Shown piece by piece: positions 12,805 through 25,400 of a DNA stretch of 64,000 nt. The notes beneath the pieces were generated by a model. The model was not told the origin of the DNA. It was given only the letters and a program-made list of their open reading frames with translations, and did no database searches. The position numbers were made by a program, and so were the translations under genes. Location: assembly GCA_951799425.1 (NCBI GenBank), contig OX637397.1:6687001-6751000 (forward strand), read 5' to 3'. Each line of letters starts with the position of its first letter. The first letter of the stretch is position 1. This DNA comes from Ilex aquifolium. Taxonomy: Eukaryota > Streptophyta > Magnoliopsida > Aquifoliales > Aquifoliaceae.

Positions 12805-13596
12805 GATGAGCTATCCTTTTGGATTAGTAACTATAACTTAAATCGGACATTTCACACTGGGAGACCCTTATGGTCACACCCAGAAAATTACTATCTATTG
12901 GTTGCCCTTCTCTCCTTTCTCTTAGACCCAAAAAAAAAGTTACCGAAAAAAAATGCGGTATTGTATAAATATTGTGGGCTAAAATACAAATTTTTGAGTT
13001 TATTTACAATAAAAAAGATTTACAACTTTTAAGGTCCAAGTTATAATTTTTAAAGGTCATTTATCACTTTTAAGGTCCAAGTTATAACTTTTAGAGTTTA
13101 GTAAATAATTTTAAAAAATATCGAAAATTATTAAATTTATTTAGAATTTGTTATATTCTGGTAAATAACTCGGTCAATTAAAGGGAGTGGGCATAAATAA
13201 ATAAAAATACTATTTTACCCATATTGAAGCTCAATATGATTTATCAATACTATATAAATTATTAAATATAAATTTTATCTTCATAATAGATAAGAAAAAG
13301 AGAGTTTAATCTTACCGAGATCAAGTCATAGCTGAGTTGACTGGTTAGGTTCATTCAAAAAATGGGTGAACTCGACTATATACAGTGCGACCCAAGTAAT
13401 CAGAGCTAATATTCAACACGATAGAAACTCAACTATACACGATTACAAATTAGTTAAATACGAATTCAATTTTTTAATAAAATTTAAATCCGACATAGCA
13501 CAACTCATGGTCAACCCTAAATTTTATGCTTATGATATTTTAAAATTAAATCACATGTTTGGCCCGAGTGATCACAAATCACTCAGGCCATATATG
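12805..13596. other. Intergenic, nothing recognised
   Basis: AT-rich sequence between the LTR element and a MITE, with several repeats of AAGGTCCAAGTTATAA near 13040-13090. No gene could be supported. Confidence 0.5.
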
Positions 13597-14014
13597 CAGG
13601 CCTGTCAATGAATCGGTTTTTGAACCAAATTCGATTAGCCGGATATAAATTAATATTTTTTATTGATAATTCAACTTCATATCCGAATTCGATATCTTAT
13701 ATTTCACTGATTCGAATTCGGATTTGAATTTGGATATACTTATATCCGATTCGAATATGATTTGATCCGAATTATATATATATATAAATATTAAAGAAAT
13801 TAAGTGATTATTTAAAGAAATTTAGTTGAAATTTAGGTATAATTTGTTAAAATTTAGTTAATTAAGTTATTCGAATCGAATTTTGAATTGTTAATGGATC
13901 CGGATATAAACCACAAAATCTACCAAATTATCGGATCGGATTTAAATCAGACTTTTGAAATCATATTTAAGATCAAACAAAATCCGATCTAAACTCAATC
14001 CGTTGATACGCCTA
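13597..14014. mobile_element. hAT-type MITE, 418 bp
   Basis: Termini CAGGCCTGTCAA and TTGATACGCCTA are an imperfect inverted pair of the TAGGGCTGTCAA type. Flanking 8-mers CATATATG (13589-13596) and CATATCTG (14015-14022) match at 7 of 8 bases. The interior is rich in GGATTTGAATTCGGAT-like motifs and shares this style with 16956-17464. No coding capacity. Confidence 0.75.
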
Positions 14015-15527
14015 CATATCTGATGTGATAACACGATTAAATAAAAATAAGAGTTAGATTTGATATGTAAGTTAAAATATCGGCCCTTTTTGTCTAATAC
14101 CTCTTGTCAACATCCCATTTTTTTTTTTGAAATAATTCTATATTTTACCTTTAATCATTTAATTAAAAGAAGAAGGCATTCAAAATTGTTTGGACATCTT
14201 TTTTTTGTTTTTTTTCTAGTTGTCCCTATTGAACACAAGAGAAAACTGGCCGGCTAAGCATGCAGGACCCAAATTTACTATCTCATTTATGTTAGATATA
14301 TGGTTTACTAATCAAGTATAATTTTAAAAAATTACAATTGATTTTTAATTCAATTTGATCAAATAAAAAAATAATTTTATCATCTAACATATTCAAAATA
14401 AATTGAACCTTAATGGATTTTTTTTTTTATGAATTAAGATATTAATTATGAAAATAAAATCTTTTAAATGTTCAGGGTCAAATTTTTTAAGCTAATCTTC
14501 TTTTCTTACAAGTCCCCCAGTATAAGCATAATTTTATTTAATACTATTATTTTATTTGTGATTTTCATGTCATTAACTAATAGTTTTACCAAAATATAAT
14601 TGATGTAATAAAATCAAAAGACAATGAAAGTCATTGACTTCGTGCATGTACCGATAAAAAAGTCTATTACTTCTGACAGTGGAAGATAGGGAAGGCTGTG
14701 TGTTCACTTGGTGGAAAAGGAAAGCGTATTCATTGAGTACGCTTTTTAATTTTTTTTTTTTATTAAAAGTGGAGTTGTTAATTCTGTTTTTATTATTAAA
14801 AATAAATTTGTTGATTTCGCTTTTAAAAAGTATCGTAGATTAATAAATAAGTTCAAAATAACTGTATATTAGCATTTAAATTTTAAAACAGTCGTAGGTT
14901 AGTAATAGATTCGAGAGGGGGAAGGCTTTCTCGAAGCTGTTTTATTTGACTATGTAATGTTGCCTATGAGTCTCCATTATCATAGTGGGTTTGATCTCGA
15001 AATCGTTGAAAATGGGCAAATCTAGTTTGGAATGATACATCCGAATCAAGAAATATGGGCTCTTTTAGGACCACCAAAATCACAATCCTTCTTTTTTTTT
15101 TTCAGCTGTGAAGGATGTCCGCATCGGTTTATACACATCTAGATTAATTCTTTTCTCGCTCTAGTCAAATGCAGATCATTCACTCAAGAACTAAAATATT
15201 TATGAATTTGACCCTAAAAAATTAACAAAATTCGAACTCAAGACGTCTGAGTTTACGGCTCATTTCTGTTACTACTTGAACTATCTCTTAGAGTAAAAAT
15301 AAAATCTTTCAAGTCCAAAGTCTCAATTCCAATTATACATCTTGGGAATGTTTTGGCTTATGAAGTCTTACCAGCACAGCTTCGTCAATTGCTTGCCAAG
15401 CATTTTAGATGTGGGTTGAGTCAATGTGACCACCACCACTGCTTTTATAACTTTTCCCTTTCCTCTTTATCCCTTCCCCATAACCCTAATTTATGGAATT
15501 AAATATCTTGTGTTTTTTGACATGGGT
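14015..15527. other. Intergenic, one short hairpin
   Basis: AT-rich sequence without a gene. AAAGCGTA (14721-14728) and TACGCTTT (14738-14745) form a perfect 8-bp stem with a 9-nt loop, probably incidental. Confidence 0.5.
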
Positions 15528-16523
15528 CAGTGGCGGATCCACAGTGGGACAGTGGGGGCAGCTGCTCTCACTGGAATTATAAAAAATTTTGGGGTGACAG
15601 TATAGTTTTAAAAATTTTAGAATTTATTAGATATTTGCCCCCACTGAAAAGTTTTAAAAAATTATAAAAATTGTAGTTCTCTATTTGTTTTATTGTTTTA
15701 TGTATTGAATTGAAATTGGGGCTTGTAGTTCTGTATTTATTTTTCTATGTTTAAAGAAACTTAAGGCTTGTAGTCCTCTTCTATGATTTATTTTTTATAT
15801 ATTTAATTGATGTTAGGGCTTGTAGTCATTTTTTATGTTAAATTGGAATTGGGGCTTGTAGTCATCTCTTTCGTTTTATTTTTACATCTTGAATTGGAAT
15901 TGAGGCGTATAGTCCTCCATTATGTGTTAGATTAAATTGTTTTGATTTGGTGTTTTGAATGATTTTATTGTGATAGGTTAAGTAATTCCTACATCTAGGT
16001 TTAATTTAATAGAATAGTCATAATTTAAATTAGTTTCTATTGTTTGTTAAAATTCACTGATGAATATTAAGTTTGTGAATGAACAAATTAATTTTTTAAA
16101 AATTAATTACGCAATCGAATGAGAGATCAATGGATAAACAATTGCTTGATTACATATGTCGAGAAAGAAATTTTAAGTACCATTGATAATGAAATTATCA
16201 TACAATGTTTTTCAAAATATGAAAACTTATCGTGAACTACTATGAATATTTATAAGATGCTCGACAATTTAAATTCTCCCATGTATAGACTCAATATATG
16301 ATGAAGCCCAATTTTTTTGTTTAAATTTTTTTTGTAAGGTCTTATAGATAAATTTATAATAATTTTTTTTTGTTGGCTCTTTTTATATATCATTTATGTA
16401 TGTGAGTTGCACTTTTAATTGACATTCTATTAATAAAATTATACTTATACGAAACTATACTTTTATGAACATTTAAAATTTTAATTGTTGCCTCCACTGA
16501 AAAAGATGTTTGGCTCCGCCCCG
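15528..16523 (+). mobile_element. hAT-like non-autonomous element, copy 2
   Basis: It starts CAGTGGCGGATCCACAGTGG and ends TTTGGCTCCGCCCCG, and is an inverted relative of 4421-5576. It shares the terminal GGGGGCAGCTG block, about five GGGGCTTGTAGTCCTC-type tandem units (15666-15925) and the subterminal CTTATAGATAAATTTATAAT region. No intact frame. The right boundary is approximate because that terminus is degraded and no duplication was found. Confidence 0.65.
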
Positions 16524-16955
16524 AAATTGTACCAAAATTTATAAGTACATAGGAGTTAGTTATAATTCATTTAAAATCAAGTTCTGAGTTACGAATGAAA
16601 TAAGTGGCTATAACTATATAGGGGTCTAAATCTATGGCTCAAAAAAATTCAATTGTCGTCTATCTCATAAATCGTAATTTCAAACTTATTTTAAATTAAT
16701 TTTTGATATAATACTAAAAATAACACTTTCATAGTAAGTCTAACCCGAGGTGAGAAAATCATACATTAGGTCAGAAAAGTGGGACAGAAATGATGATGCT
16801 TGAACTCGGCTGTTTGCCAACTGGGATGGAGCCTGAGCCTAATTTGGTCAGAATAAAAAATAATGGTGACGATATTAGTATGGTTTACCAGCCGACCATA
16901 AGCACTTTTGGCCTGCTTTTATCAATAAATAAACAAGGGAATCTTGTGTTGTACC
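16524..16955. other. Intergenic, nothing recognised
   Basis: About 430 bp between two transposons, with no supportable feature. Confidence 0.5.
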
Positions 16956-17464
16956 TAGGGGGCGAATTTTAATCCGAATTTGATTTAAATTCAAGTTCAT
17001 TTAATTGAATATAAATTAATATTATAATTTTTTTATGCAGATTAAATCTGAATTCGATTAAAATTTTTTAAATGGATTTGGATTTGAATTTGAATATATG
17101 TAAATTCGATCGAATAAAAATCTGATCCGGTATATATATATATAATGGAGAAAAATTATTATTATATACATACATACTTAGATAAATTATTGATAAAATT
17201 GATATGAAATTAAATATAAATTATTGAATATAATGATTGGTTAATTAAATTAGGTTGAAAGTTAACTTAAATTTGATAAATTATTAATTTTTTATAAAAT
17301 TTTATTGGGATTTAAAATTTTAAATCGGATCGGACATCTGATTATTATGCGTATATGGATTAAAATTTTGAAATTCGTCAGATAAACTGATCGGATTTAA
17401 AACTCAAATTTTTTTTATCAGATTTGAATCTGAACAGATCAAGGTCCGATCCTTGGCAGCCCTA
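16956..17464. mobile_element. hAT-type MITE, 509 bp
   Basis: The ends TAGGGGGCGAATTTTAATCC and CCTTGGCAGCCCTA fit the same terminal class as the other hAT MITEs. Flanking 8-mers GTTGTACC (16948-16955) and GTTGTATG (17465-17472) share their first six bases. The AT-rich interior with repeated GATTTGAAT and CCGATC motifs resembles 13597-14014. Confidence 0.75.
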
Positions 17465-18821
17465 GTTGTATGTGCTAGCTATCAAATTTCAATAATAACT
17501 TTTGGTATACATGAGTTTTCAACGTCGTGTTCTTAACTACTTGAATTATTCGCATTGCCCCAAACATAAAACGTTCGCTATTTTTTTGGATAGAAATTGT
17601 CAACTTGTCGGGCAAAATAGCAAAAAAAAATTACATAGTTTGGGGGATAAAATAAAATAATTTTTAATCAAATTTATGACAGGCGTTAATAATTAGTGCA
17701 ATGTGCAATTAATCATATAGTAGAGGATGGAATTAATGTGAGAAGCATAATAATTTATAGGACAATGTGAAAAAAGAGCCATAATTGTGGGCGTCAAAGT
17801 GTAATTTGCCCTATACATATATCTTGACCATGCCAACGGCTATGAATTCAACGGAGGTTTGTTTTATTTTTTTACTCAAATCTTCGATATTGACCCTTAA
17901 TCCTAATAAAAAATTCAAAACCGATGAATCTCTTCATATTTCCTAATTATTTTGAGAAAATGACTAAATAATAATTGTTAGTAGAGAGTGTAATGCATCT
18001 ACTCATGAATTATTTTCCTGATTGTTTTTACTTTGTATGTGTATGCGAAATTAATTTTTTTTGGGATTCAGATCCATTTCATCACCCTTTTTCTCTTTAA
18101 TAGATCATTCAGAACATATTGGTGAGTGACGAACTTATATAAAAAGAACTCGCATGACATATAACACTCCCCACCCTTAAACACGATCTGGGGATGAGTT
18201 TCAAGTCCTCCTCCCCTCTCAAAAAAAACGAAAGACTAGATCAAAGGAAACAAAAGTCTATTGTTAAGTTATATGGAGATTTGATGTGTTTGGAGAGCTA
18301 GCTATATTATAGAATTGTTGTGTAATTTTCTGCTTTGATTGCGTATTAAACCTTCTGCTGAATCCAGCCTGGTTTTACCACCTTCTAGATGATACACATA
18401 TATTTAATAATTCAATGTTGATAGATACAGAAAATTTGAAACACCCTCGCACACACATACATATATTATATATAGAGAGAGAGAAGAGAGAGAGAGTTGT
18501 AATCATAGTTTACCATTTGATGTAGATCGGATCGTAGCACAGCACTTGGATCGCTAGGATCAATATAAAGGCGGGCGTCTTGACTTTTTCGGAGCCATTT
18601 CCACATACATGGGTTTCGGAATACTTATGTCCAATTAAAAACAGTGAGACAAAATAAATTCATGGCACCCTTAACAAGGGATGCGATGACCCATTGTGAA
18701 TTTTGAGTAAATTCCTTCGTTTAGTACTTGAAAAATGCGTTTTATATCTTCTTCTTTTTTTAAATTTTTTCGTACTTGAATAACTTCACTGTCTTAAATC
18801 AGAACATATATTATATACATT

Positions 18822-18852
<31 letters not shown>

Positions 18853-19249
18853 CCATTGCTAGGTAAGTAATCATGCATTAGATATAAGAGAGAACAAAAA
18901 ATAGGTGGCCCAGACAGGACATCTTATTTTGCTCAGGTCTACGTTTCAAATTGGCATATGGACCAGAAAGTGACTAGTTCTTACATAAAATATTGAGACC
19001 ACGACCAAAATAATAAATGGTCAATTCTGTAATTACACAAGTTGAAAAAGATATTTTTGTATTTTAATGCACAACTTGTATTTGTTTTTACCTTCATTTA
19101 ATATCTAATTTTTCTTTCTTTCTTCTTTTTTTTTTTTTTTTGATTTTTACATTTTTTTTATTTGGGCATAGGTTGCTGTTGAAAATTTAAGGAAGGCTTG
19201 TTGGTTGACTTGTTATCATGGGTAGCTACTGGGAAAAGAAGGTGAGGTC
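17465..19249. other. Upstream region of the transporter gene
   Basis: AT-rich, no gene. A 202-bp stretch (17610-17811) is bounded by GGGCAAAAT and ATTTGCCC, possibly a small MULE-type MITE, but no duplication was found. GA microsatellites lie at 18474-18495 and 18822-18848. A pyrimidine stretch at 19105-19165 lies about 200 bp before the transporter start codon. Confidence 0.45.
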
Positions 19250-19256
19250 TATAAAT
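19250..19256 (+). promoter_or_regulatory. TATA box of the NPF gene
   Basis: TATAAAT lies 79 bp before the start codon at 19335, the expected distance for transcription starting near 19280 with a short leader. The assignment rests on position and motif only. Confidence 0.6.
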
Positions 19257-19334
19257 GGGTGGGGTTAAGGAACCAACCAAAGTACTCTCTGAACTAAGAA
19301 GAAAAGGTTGTACTTGTAGTGCAGCAAAATCATC

Positions 19335-19453
19335 ATGGCTGTAGAAGAAAAGGGGCTTGATGACTACACACAAGATGGGACTGTGGATCTCAAAGGGAAC
19401 CCTGTCCTTAGATCCAAGAGAGGTGGATGGACTGCTTGTTCCTTTGTTGTTGG

Positions 19454-19489
<36 letters not shown>

Positions 19490-22400
19490 GGTGGGTGGGT
19501 TTTTGTTTGGGGGTACATTTTTTAGGGCACTGTGGATTGTAGTGATCACCTTATGGTTTAGAAGTCACTGGTATATATCCACAGTGGCTCCACGAACCTT
19601 GGAAGTTAGTGTTTTTTTGCTTTTCAGTCTGGGACTCCTGCTTTGGGAGTTCAGTGGGTGTTCAGAGAATAGATGATGGATCTATCCTTTAGATGGGTTA
19701 ATGCTAGGGCTGTTAATTTTCGACACAACACGTTAACACGATACGAATCGAACATGAAATTTATAGGTCGGACACAAAATTAAACGAGTTAATGGCTTAA
19801 AACATGTCAACACGCTTAAACACAAAAAAAATCATGTCGAGTTCATGTCAAAATTAGGTGAACCCGATTTTGACCTAATTAATCCGTATATTTTAAATGG
19901 GTTGACATGATTCGGACACGAATCCGACCTAACCCATTGTAGACCCATTTAACCCGTTTATGATAGTATAGTTTGTCTATTATATATGGTTGATGTAGCC
20001 TTAACATTATTACTTATTAGTTATTGTTTTTATTATGATAATTGGTAGTATAGTTCTTACTTTAATTTTTGGGTTGAAACTTGAATGCATTTTAGTTAAT
20101 TTCATTGATGAGATGTGATATGTTATTTGTAAAAAAATTATTTGAAATGTTGGATGAATGATTGAATGATGTGTTTAATGAAAATGAACTGGTGTGGAAA
20201 CAGGTTATGTGTGTTAAACATGGCTGTGTTATGTGTGCTAAACAAATTAAACAAATCATGTTTTGGATGTTAACCCGAAAATGATCTGTTTATTAAACCA
20301 TGTCAAACAGGTTAGGTTCGGGTAACCCGTTTAATGGTCAGGCCAGGTTAGTGTTTACACATCTCGACACGATTATTAAACATGTCAGGTTTGGGTTTTG
20401 AGATTTTCGACACAAATTCAAAATCAATCCGACACGAAATGACCCAACCCGACACGTTTGACACCCCTAGTTGAACCCATGAGTCTTCTTTTGCACTGAT
20501 GACTTTGTTGGGCAATTAGTCCAGCAGCAATGTTTTATGGTATAGAATATTGGATAATTAAGAAACAATCACCCTTAAAAGACTAAGGATTGCAAAAATG
20601 AGGATATGAAGATGAATGTATAGTAAAACGAGAAATGATAGAATTAAAAATTAGTATATTTATGAAACCGTAGAAGTAATACAAATATGAGATTTCTTAA
20701 GGGAGAATTGATTTAAGTGGTTTGAACATGATTATAGAAGACTCAAGTAGTAACTACTAAACACAGACGTCATGAGTTCGAATCTTGATAATCCTTTGAA
20801 TTCAAGTCACCAAAAATTTATTTTTCATGAATATCATAGCTCCTCGAGTTGCCATAAAATCTGGGCTCGAGTTCTTTATTGATACAGGTAGCTTGAATGA
20901 GTGATCTCACACACACACCACACACAAAATATGCAAAACCCCTATTTTCCTTTCTTTAAAGGTGCTCCAAATGAGTATGGCATAGTCAATCTTAAAGCCT
21001 GGTATTATCCTAATCACACCCCCCCCCCCCCCCCCCCCCCCTCAATTTGTAAATTTTTTGATAAATTCAGATTATCATTTTGCAATTTAAAACGAATCTA
21101 AACAAACTTAAACTAAATCAAGTCAAACCGATCTCGACCTACTCAAATTGTTTAACAGTCGTAACGGATACTACTCCTCTCCATTGCATATTTTATGTCA
21201 CAGCTACTCTCCAACCAACTTGCACTTATATATTATACATGCAGATAATCTTGTCATAACCATTTTGTTGACTTGGGTGGTGCAGTGTATGAGGTGTTTG
21301 AACGCATGGCCTACTATGGAATATCATCAAATTTGGTCATTTACCTAACCAACAAGCTCCATCAGGGTACTGTGAAGTCATCCAACAATGTCACCAACTG
21401 GGTTGGCACGGTTTGGATTACTCCACTCTTGGGTGCTTACGTTGCTGATGCTCATCTAGGACGCTATTGGACGTTCGTGATTGCATCTGCAATCTATCTT
21501 ATGGTATATCTCATCTATTACACACACATATATATACACACATGTATGTGTTATATGCAATGTGTTTGATAATGTTGGGTAGAGCTAAGAATGCTAGACC
21601 TCGAGGTTAACTTAGTAGCAGCTCAATTACTTGATAAGTGTAGGTCAAGGGTTCATATATTCTACGCGTATGCATATCCCTTGTGACCTTGAAAGCTCGG
21701 TTGCCAAAAACCGAATGCTAGCTTAGGCGGCAAAGAGAGAAAAAATCAACCTACTACGTAAACACTTGACACTGTGGAATTTAGGAAGGGTAGAACCTTA
21801 ACCCGCATATAGATAAGTTGTTTTAGTAATTTGAACCCGTGGCATCTAAATCACAAAAGTCATAAGACAATCTCACCGATCCACTAGGGCCAGCCTTCTA
21901 CCTTAGCTATAAAAATCTTGTTTCCAATATACTAATCAATTGGGATGAGTGGATTTGGTTTAATTAGACAACTTTTAATAATGTAGTTGAGACCATCGTA
22001 AGAAGTATCGTTTAGTATTAATAAACATCAAAGTTGTCCACTAGCTAGTTAGGATGGGACTTATTGTCTGCTTTGTTTGTTTGACTATTATGTTTACCAT
22101 TTTTTTCAGATACTTCCATATGAGAAAGTTTAATTTCAAACGAAATCTATAATACATGATTGATATGTTCAATTATTGAACATAAGGTCAATAAAATAAA
22201 GCGCAAATTACAATGATATCATTGAAGGTTTTAAAATTTATAGTCAATCCCGGTAGAATAATTCAACAAAACCTAAATCCAAACACAAATACGATTAAAA
22301 AATCACGACCCATACAAAACCCGAAAACAAAATCCCACCCAACCTTTCTACCTCTCTATTTCCTCACCTCTCCTCAACACTTCTCAAATTTAATTCTATA

Positions 22401-25400
22401 AATAAAGTAGCTTACAATTCAAATCTCAAAAGATAAACAAAATGACTTTTGCTATTCGCGGTTGAGATCGCTTTAAATTTTACTCTAAAATTAATCTAAC
22501 GGCTAATATTAACACTCTAAATTTAATAGGAAAAATAGACCCCTAAGGGTGTGTTTGGAGTGATTTTTTAAAAGTACTTCTAAAAATTATTTCTCATAAG
22601 TACTTTAAAAAAAAATTAATAGTGTTTGAAACCGCCCCACTACTATCTCCACCATCACCACCGCCGTCGCCGCCGCCACCGCCACCGCCACCGCCACCGC
22701 CGTCGCCGCCACCACTGTCGCCGTCGTTGCCAGCACCCCCCCCCCCCCCCACCGCCACCGTTACCACTGTCACCATCACCGCCGTCGCCACCACCACCAC
22801 CACCACCACCACCGCCACGATCATTGTCACCCACCACAACCATCACCGTCTCCTACCACCACCACTGTTGCCCACCACCCCTCACCCCCACTACAAGCCG
22901 ATGCTTAAAATCATTTATCTCTTCTCTATGTTTATGATTTAATTTTGGATATGAATACAAATATGTTTATTGTTTACCATTTTTTATTACATTGTGCCTT
23001 CAGGCACAGACAATAACTAGTAATTCTATAAAGGACAACATAAACTGTAGGATTAACTATTAAGTATGCAAGTTGGTCTTAAACCTTGGACAATTTTCTA
23101 TAATTTTTGAAAACTCTCAACAGATATAGTGTAATTTCACTAAACCTCAAAAGTTATCCATCAATTTTCTCAAAAATCAAAGTAATGCTTATGGGTCCCA
23201 TCTTCTTAGAAGTGTGAGACCATGGGCATTGCTTAAAATGAAAGTTTGACCTATGAATATTATTTTTTTTTTTACAAGGCAGACCTGGAAGATGTCTTGG
23301 TCATGCAAAATTACTACTAAGCTAAGCTATAAACCAATAATAATAATCTAAATAAAGAGGACAAGTGGAACATTGTTTTCAAGGTCTTGGACCACCTTAA
23401 TAGGGTCTACTGACCTGATCCACAAATTCAGCTGCTTGTCTTGTACGTACCTCTAAGCAAGCCGGCCTACAGTCAACTGAAATATAGTGAGAGGCTAGAA
23501 GTGGATTGAGTTTTGATACAAAATTAACAAGTCAATGTCAATTAGTTCGCCATATAAACTTGAATATAGTACCATCCGCGCTAACAAGTATAATAAACAG
23601 GATAATTGTATTTGTGTCAAACACGAATAATTTGATTTTGACATGATAAGCTCGTTTTTTAACCATGAAGGCATGGACTCGTGTTAATTTGAATACGACA
23701 CGATTAATAAATGAGTTAGATTAATGTCAAGATATACGATACAATTGACGAGATGAATTGGGTTAGGATAAACTAACACTAAATACAAAATTGAAATAAC
23801 ACGATCCTAATATGACACAGTGCCGCCCTACACACATGCACCCAACACGCTCTCACCTACACACACACACTTATAAATTTTAACTCTTCAAAACTTTCAA
23901 AAGAGATATAGTATCGTACTTGTATCGTGTTATCTCAATTTCGTATTGAGTATTAATCAATCATAATCCGATCCATTTATTAATCATGTCACATGTTCTT
24001 ATACTAAACTAAACTATTTATAGATCGTGTGATTGTCGAATTGATACCGATTAACCGTCAACAAGAAAGCTAAGACTAATACTACTGTCTATGGGTTTAT
24101 TTTGACATGTTTACAGGGGATGTCTGTACTAACCCTAGCAGTTTCAGTCCCTGGACTAAAGGCCCCTCGCTGTGTGGATCAAAATGTAGAAAATTGCAAG
24201 AAGGCATCCACATTACAACTAGCAGTATTCTATGGTGCACTCTACACCTTGGCTGTGGGCACCGGTGGGACGAAGCCGAACATCTCGACCATCGGAGCCG
24301 ACCAGTTTGACGATTTCGAGCCGAAGGAGAAAGCTCAGAAGCTCTCATTCTTCAACTGGTGGATGTTCGGCATCTTCTTTGGGACACTATTTGCCAACAC
24401 AATTCTTGTTTACATACAAGACAATGTGGGTTGGACCCTTGGATATGGGCTTCCCACCTTGGGCCTTGCGATATCGATTCTGATTTTCTTGGCTGGAACA
24501 CCATTTTATAGACATAGGGTTCCCTCTGGGAGTCCATTCACAAGGATGGCTAAGGTCATAGTGGCTGCCCTAAGGAAGTGGAGTGTACCTGTTCCTAGTG
24601 ACCCTAAAGAGCTCTATGAACTTGATTTGGAAGAATACACCAAAGGAGGAAAGTTTAGGATTGACTCTACACCAACATTAAGGTTTGTGTTCAATTCTTT
24701 CAAATAAGATTTGTCATTTCTTTTTGTTAAACAACCATCTATCCCAAAAACTTAAGCATATGCTTCAACACGCCCCATCGCGTACATTTTGGGCTTAGCA
24801 TATAATTTTTTTTTAATAATTAGGGTGATGGCGAGATTCGAACACAAGTTCTCCTACTCTGATACCATGTTAAATAACCACTTACTCCAAAAGTTTGAGT
24901 TGTTGTCCTATGTTCGAATCTCATCACCACCCTAATTATTCAAAGAGTTTTCACATGCTAGACCCAAAATCTAGGACTAATAATTGAACCGAGTTACTCG
25001 GGCTCGGCTCGGAGAAGACTTGCCACAAAAGCTCAGTTCGAGCTCACAAAACTCGGCTCGTTTATATGTAAAATAATCGAGTTATTCGGACTCGACTCAG
25101 TTGTAGCTCGGCTCATTTTTAAAACGAGTCGAACTTGAACAATTTTTCAGCATCAGTTCGATTAACAACCTTACCAAAATCAAGCTTGCACGTGAGGGGA
25201 CGTGTTGAAGTATAAGTACTTAAGTTGTACCTTCTCTTAACAGTTTAAACTTTTGGAGTATATGGTTGTTAAAATTTTTTAAACCAAGCAATATGTGAGT
25301 GCACACTCAGCTTACTCACATTGTCCTGTATGAGAATTCTTGTCAGAAATTATATTTTTGAAGAATTTTCCTACACAAAATAGCCATGTATTGATACAAA

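Noticed and set aside
17610-17811. Small MULE-type MITE with GGGCAAA ends
   Set aside because: Only about 7 bp of each terminus pair and no 9-bp duplication is seen, so it is mentioned but not called.
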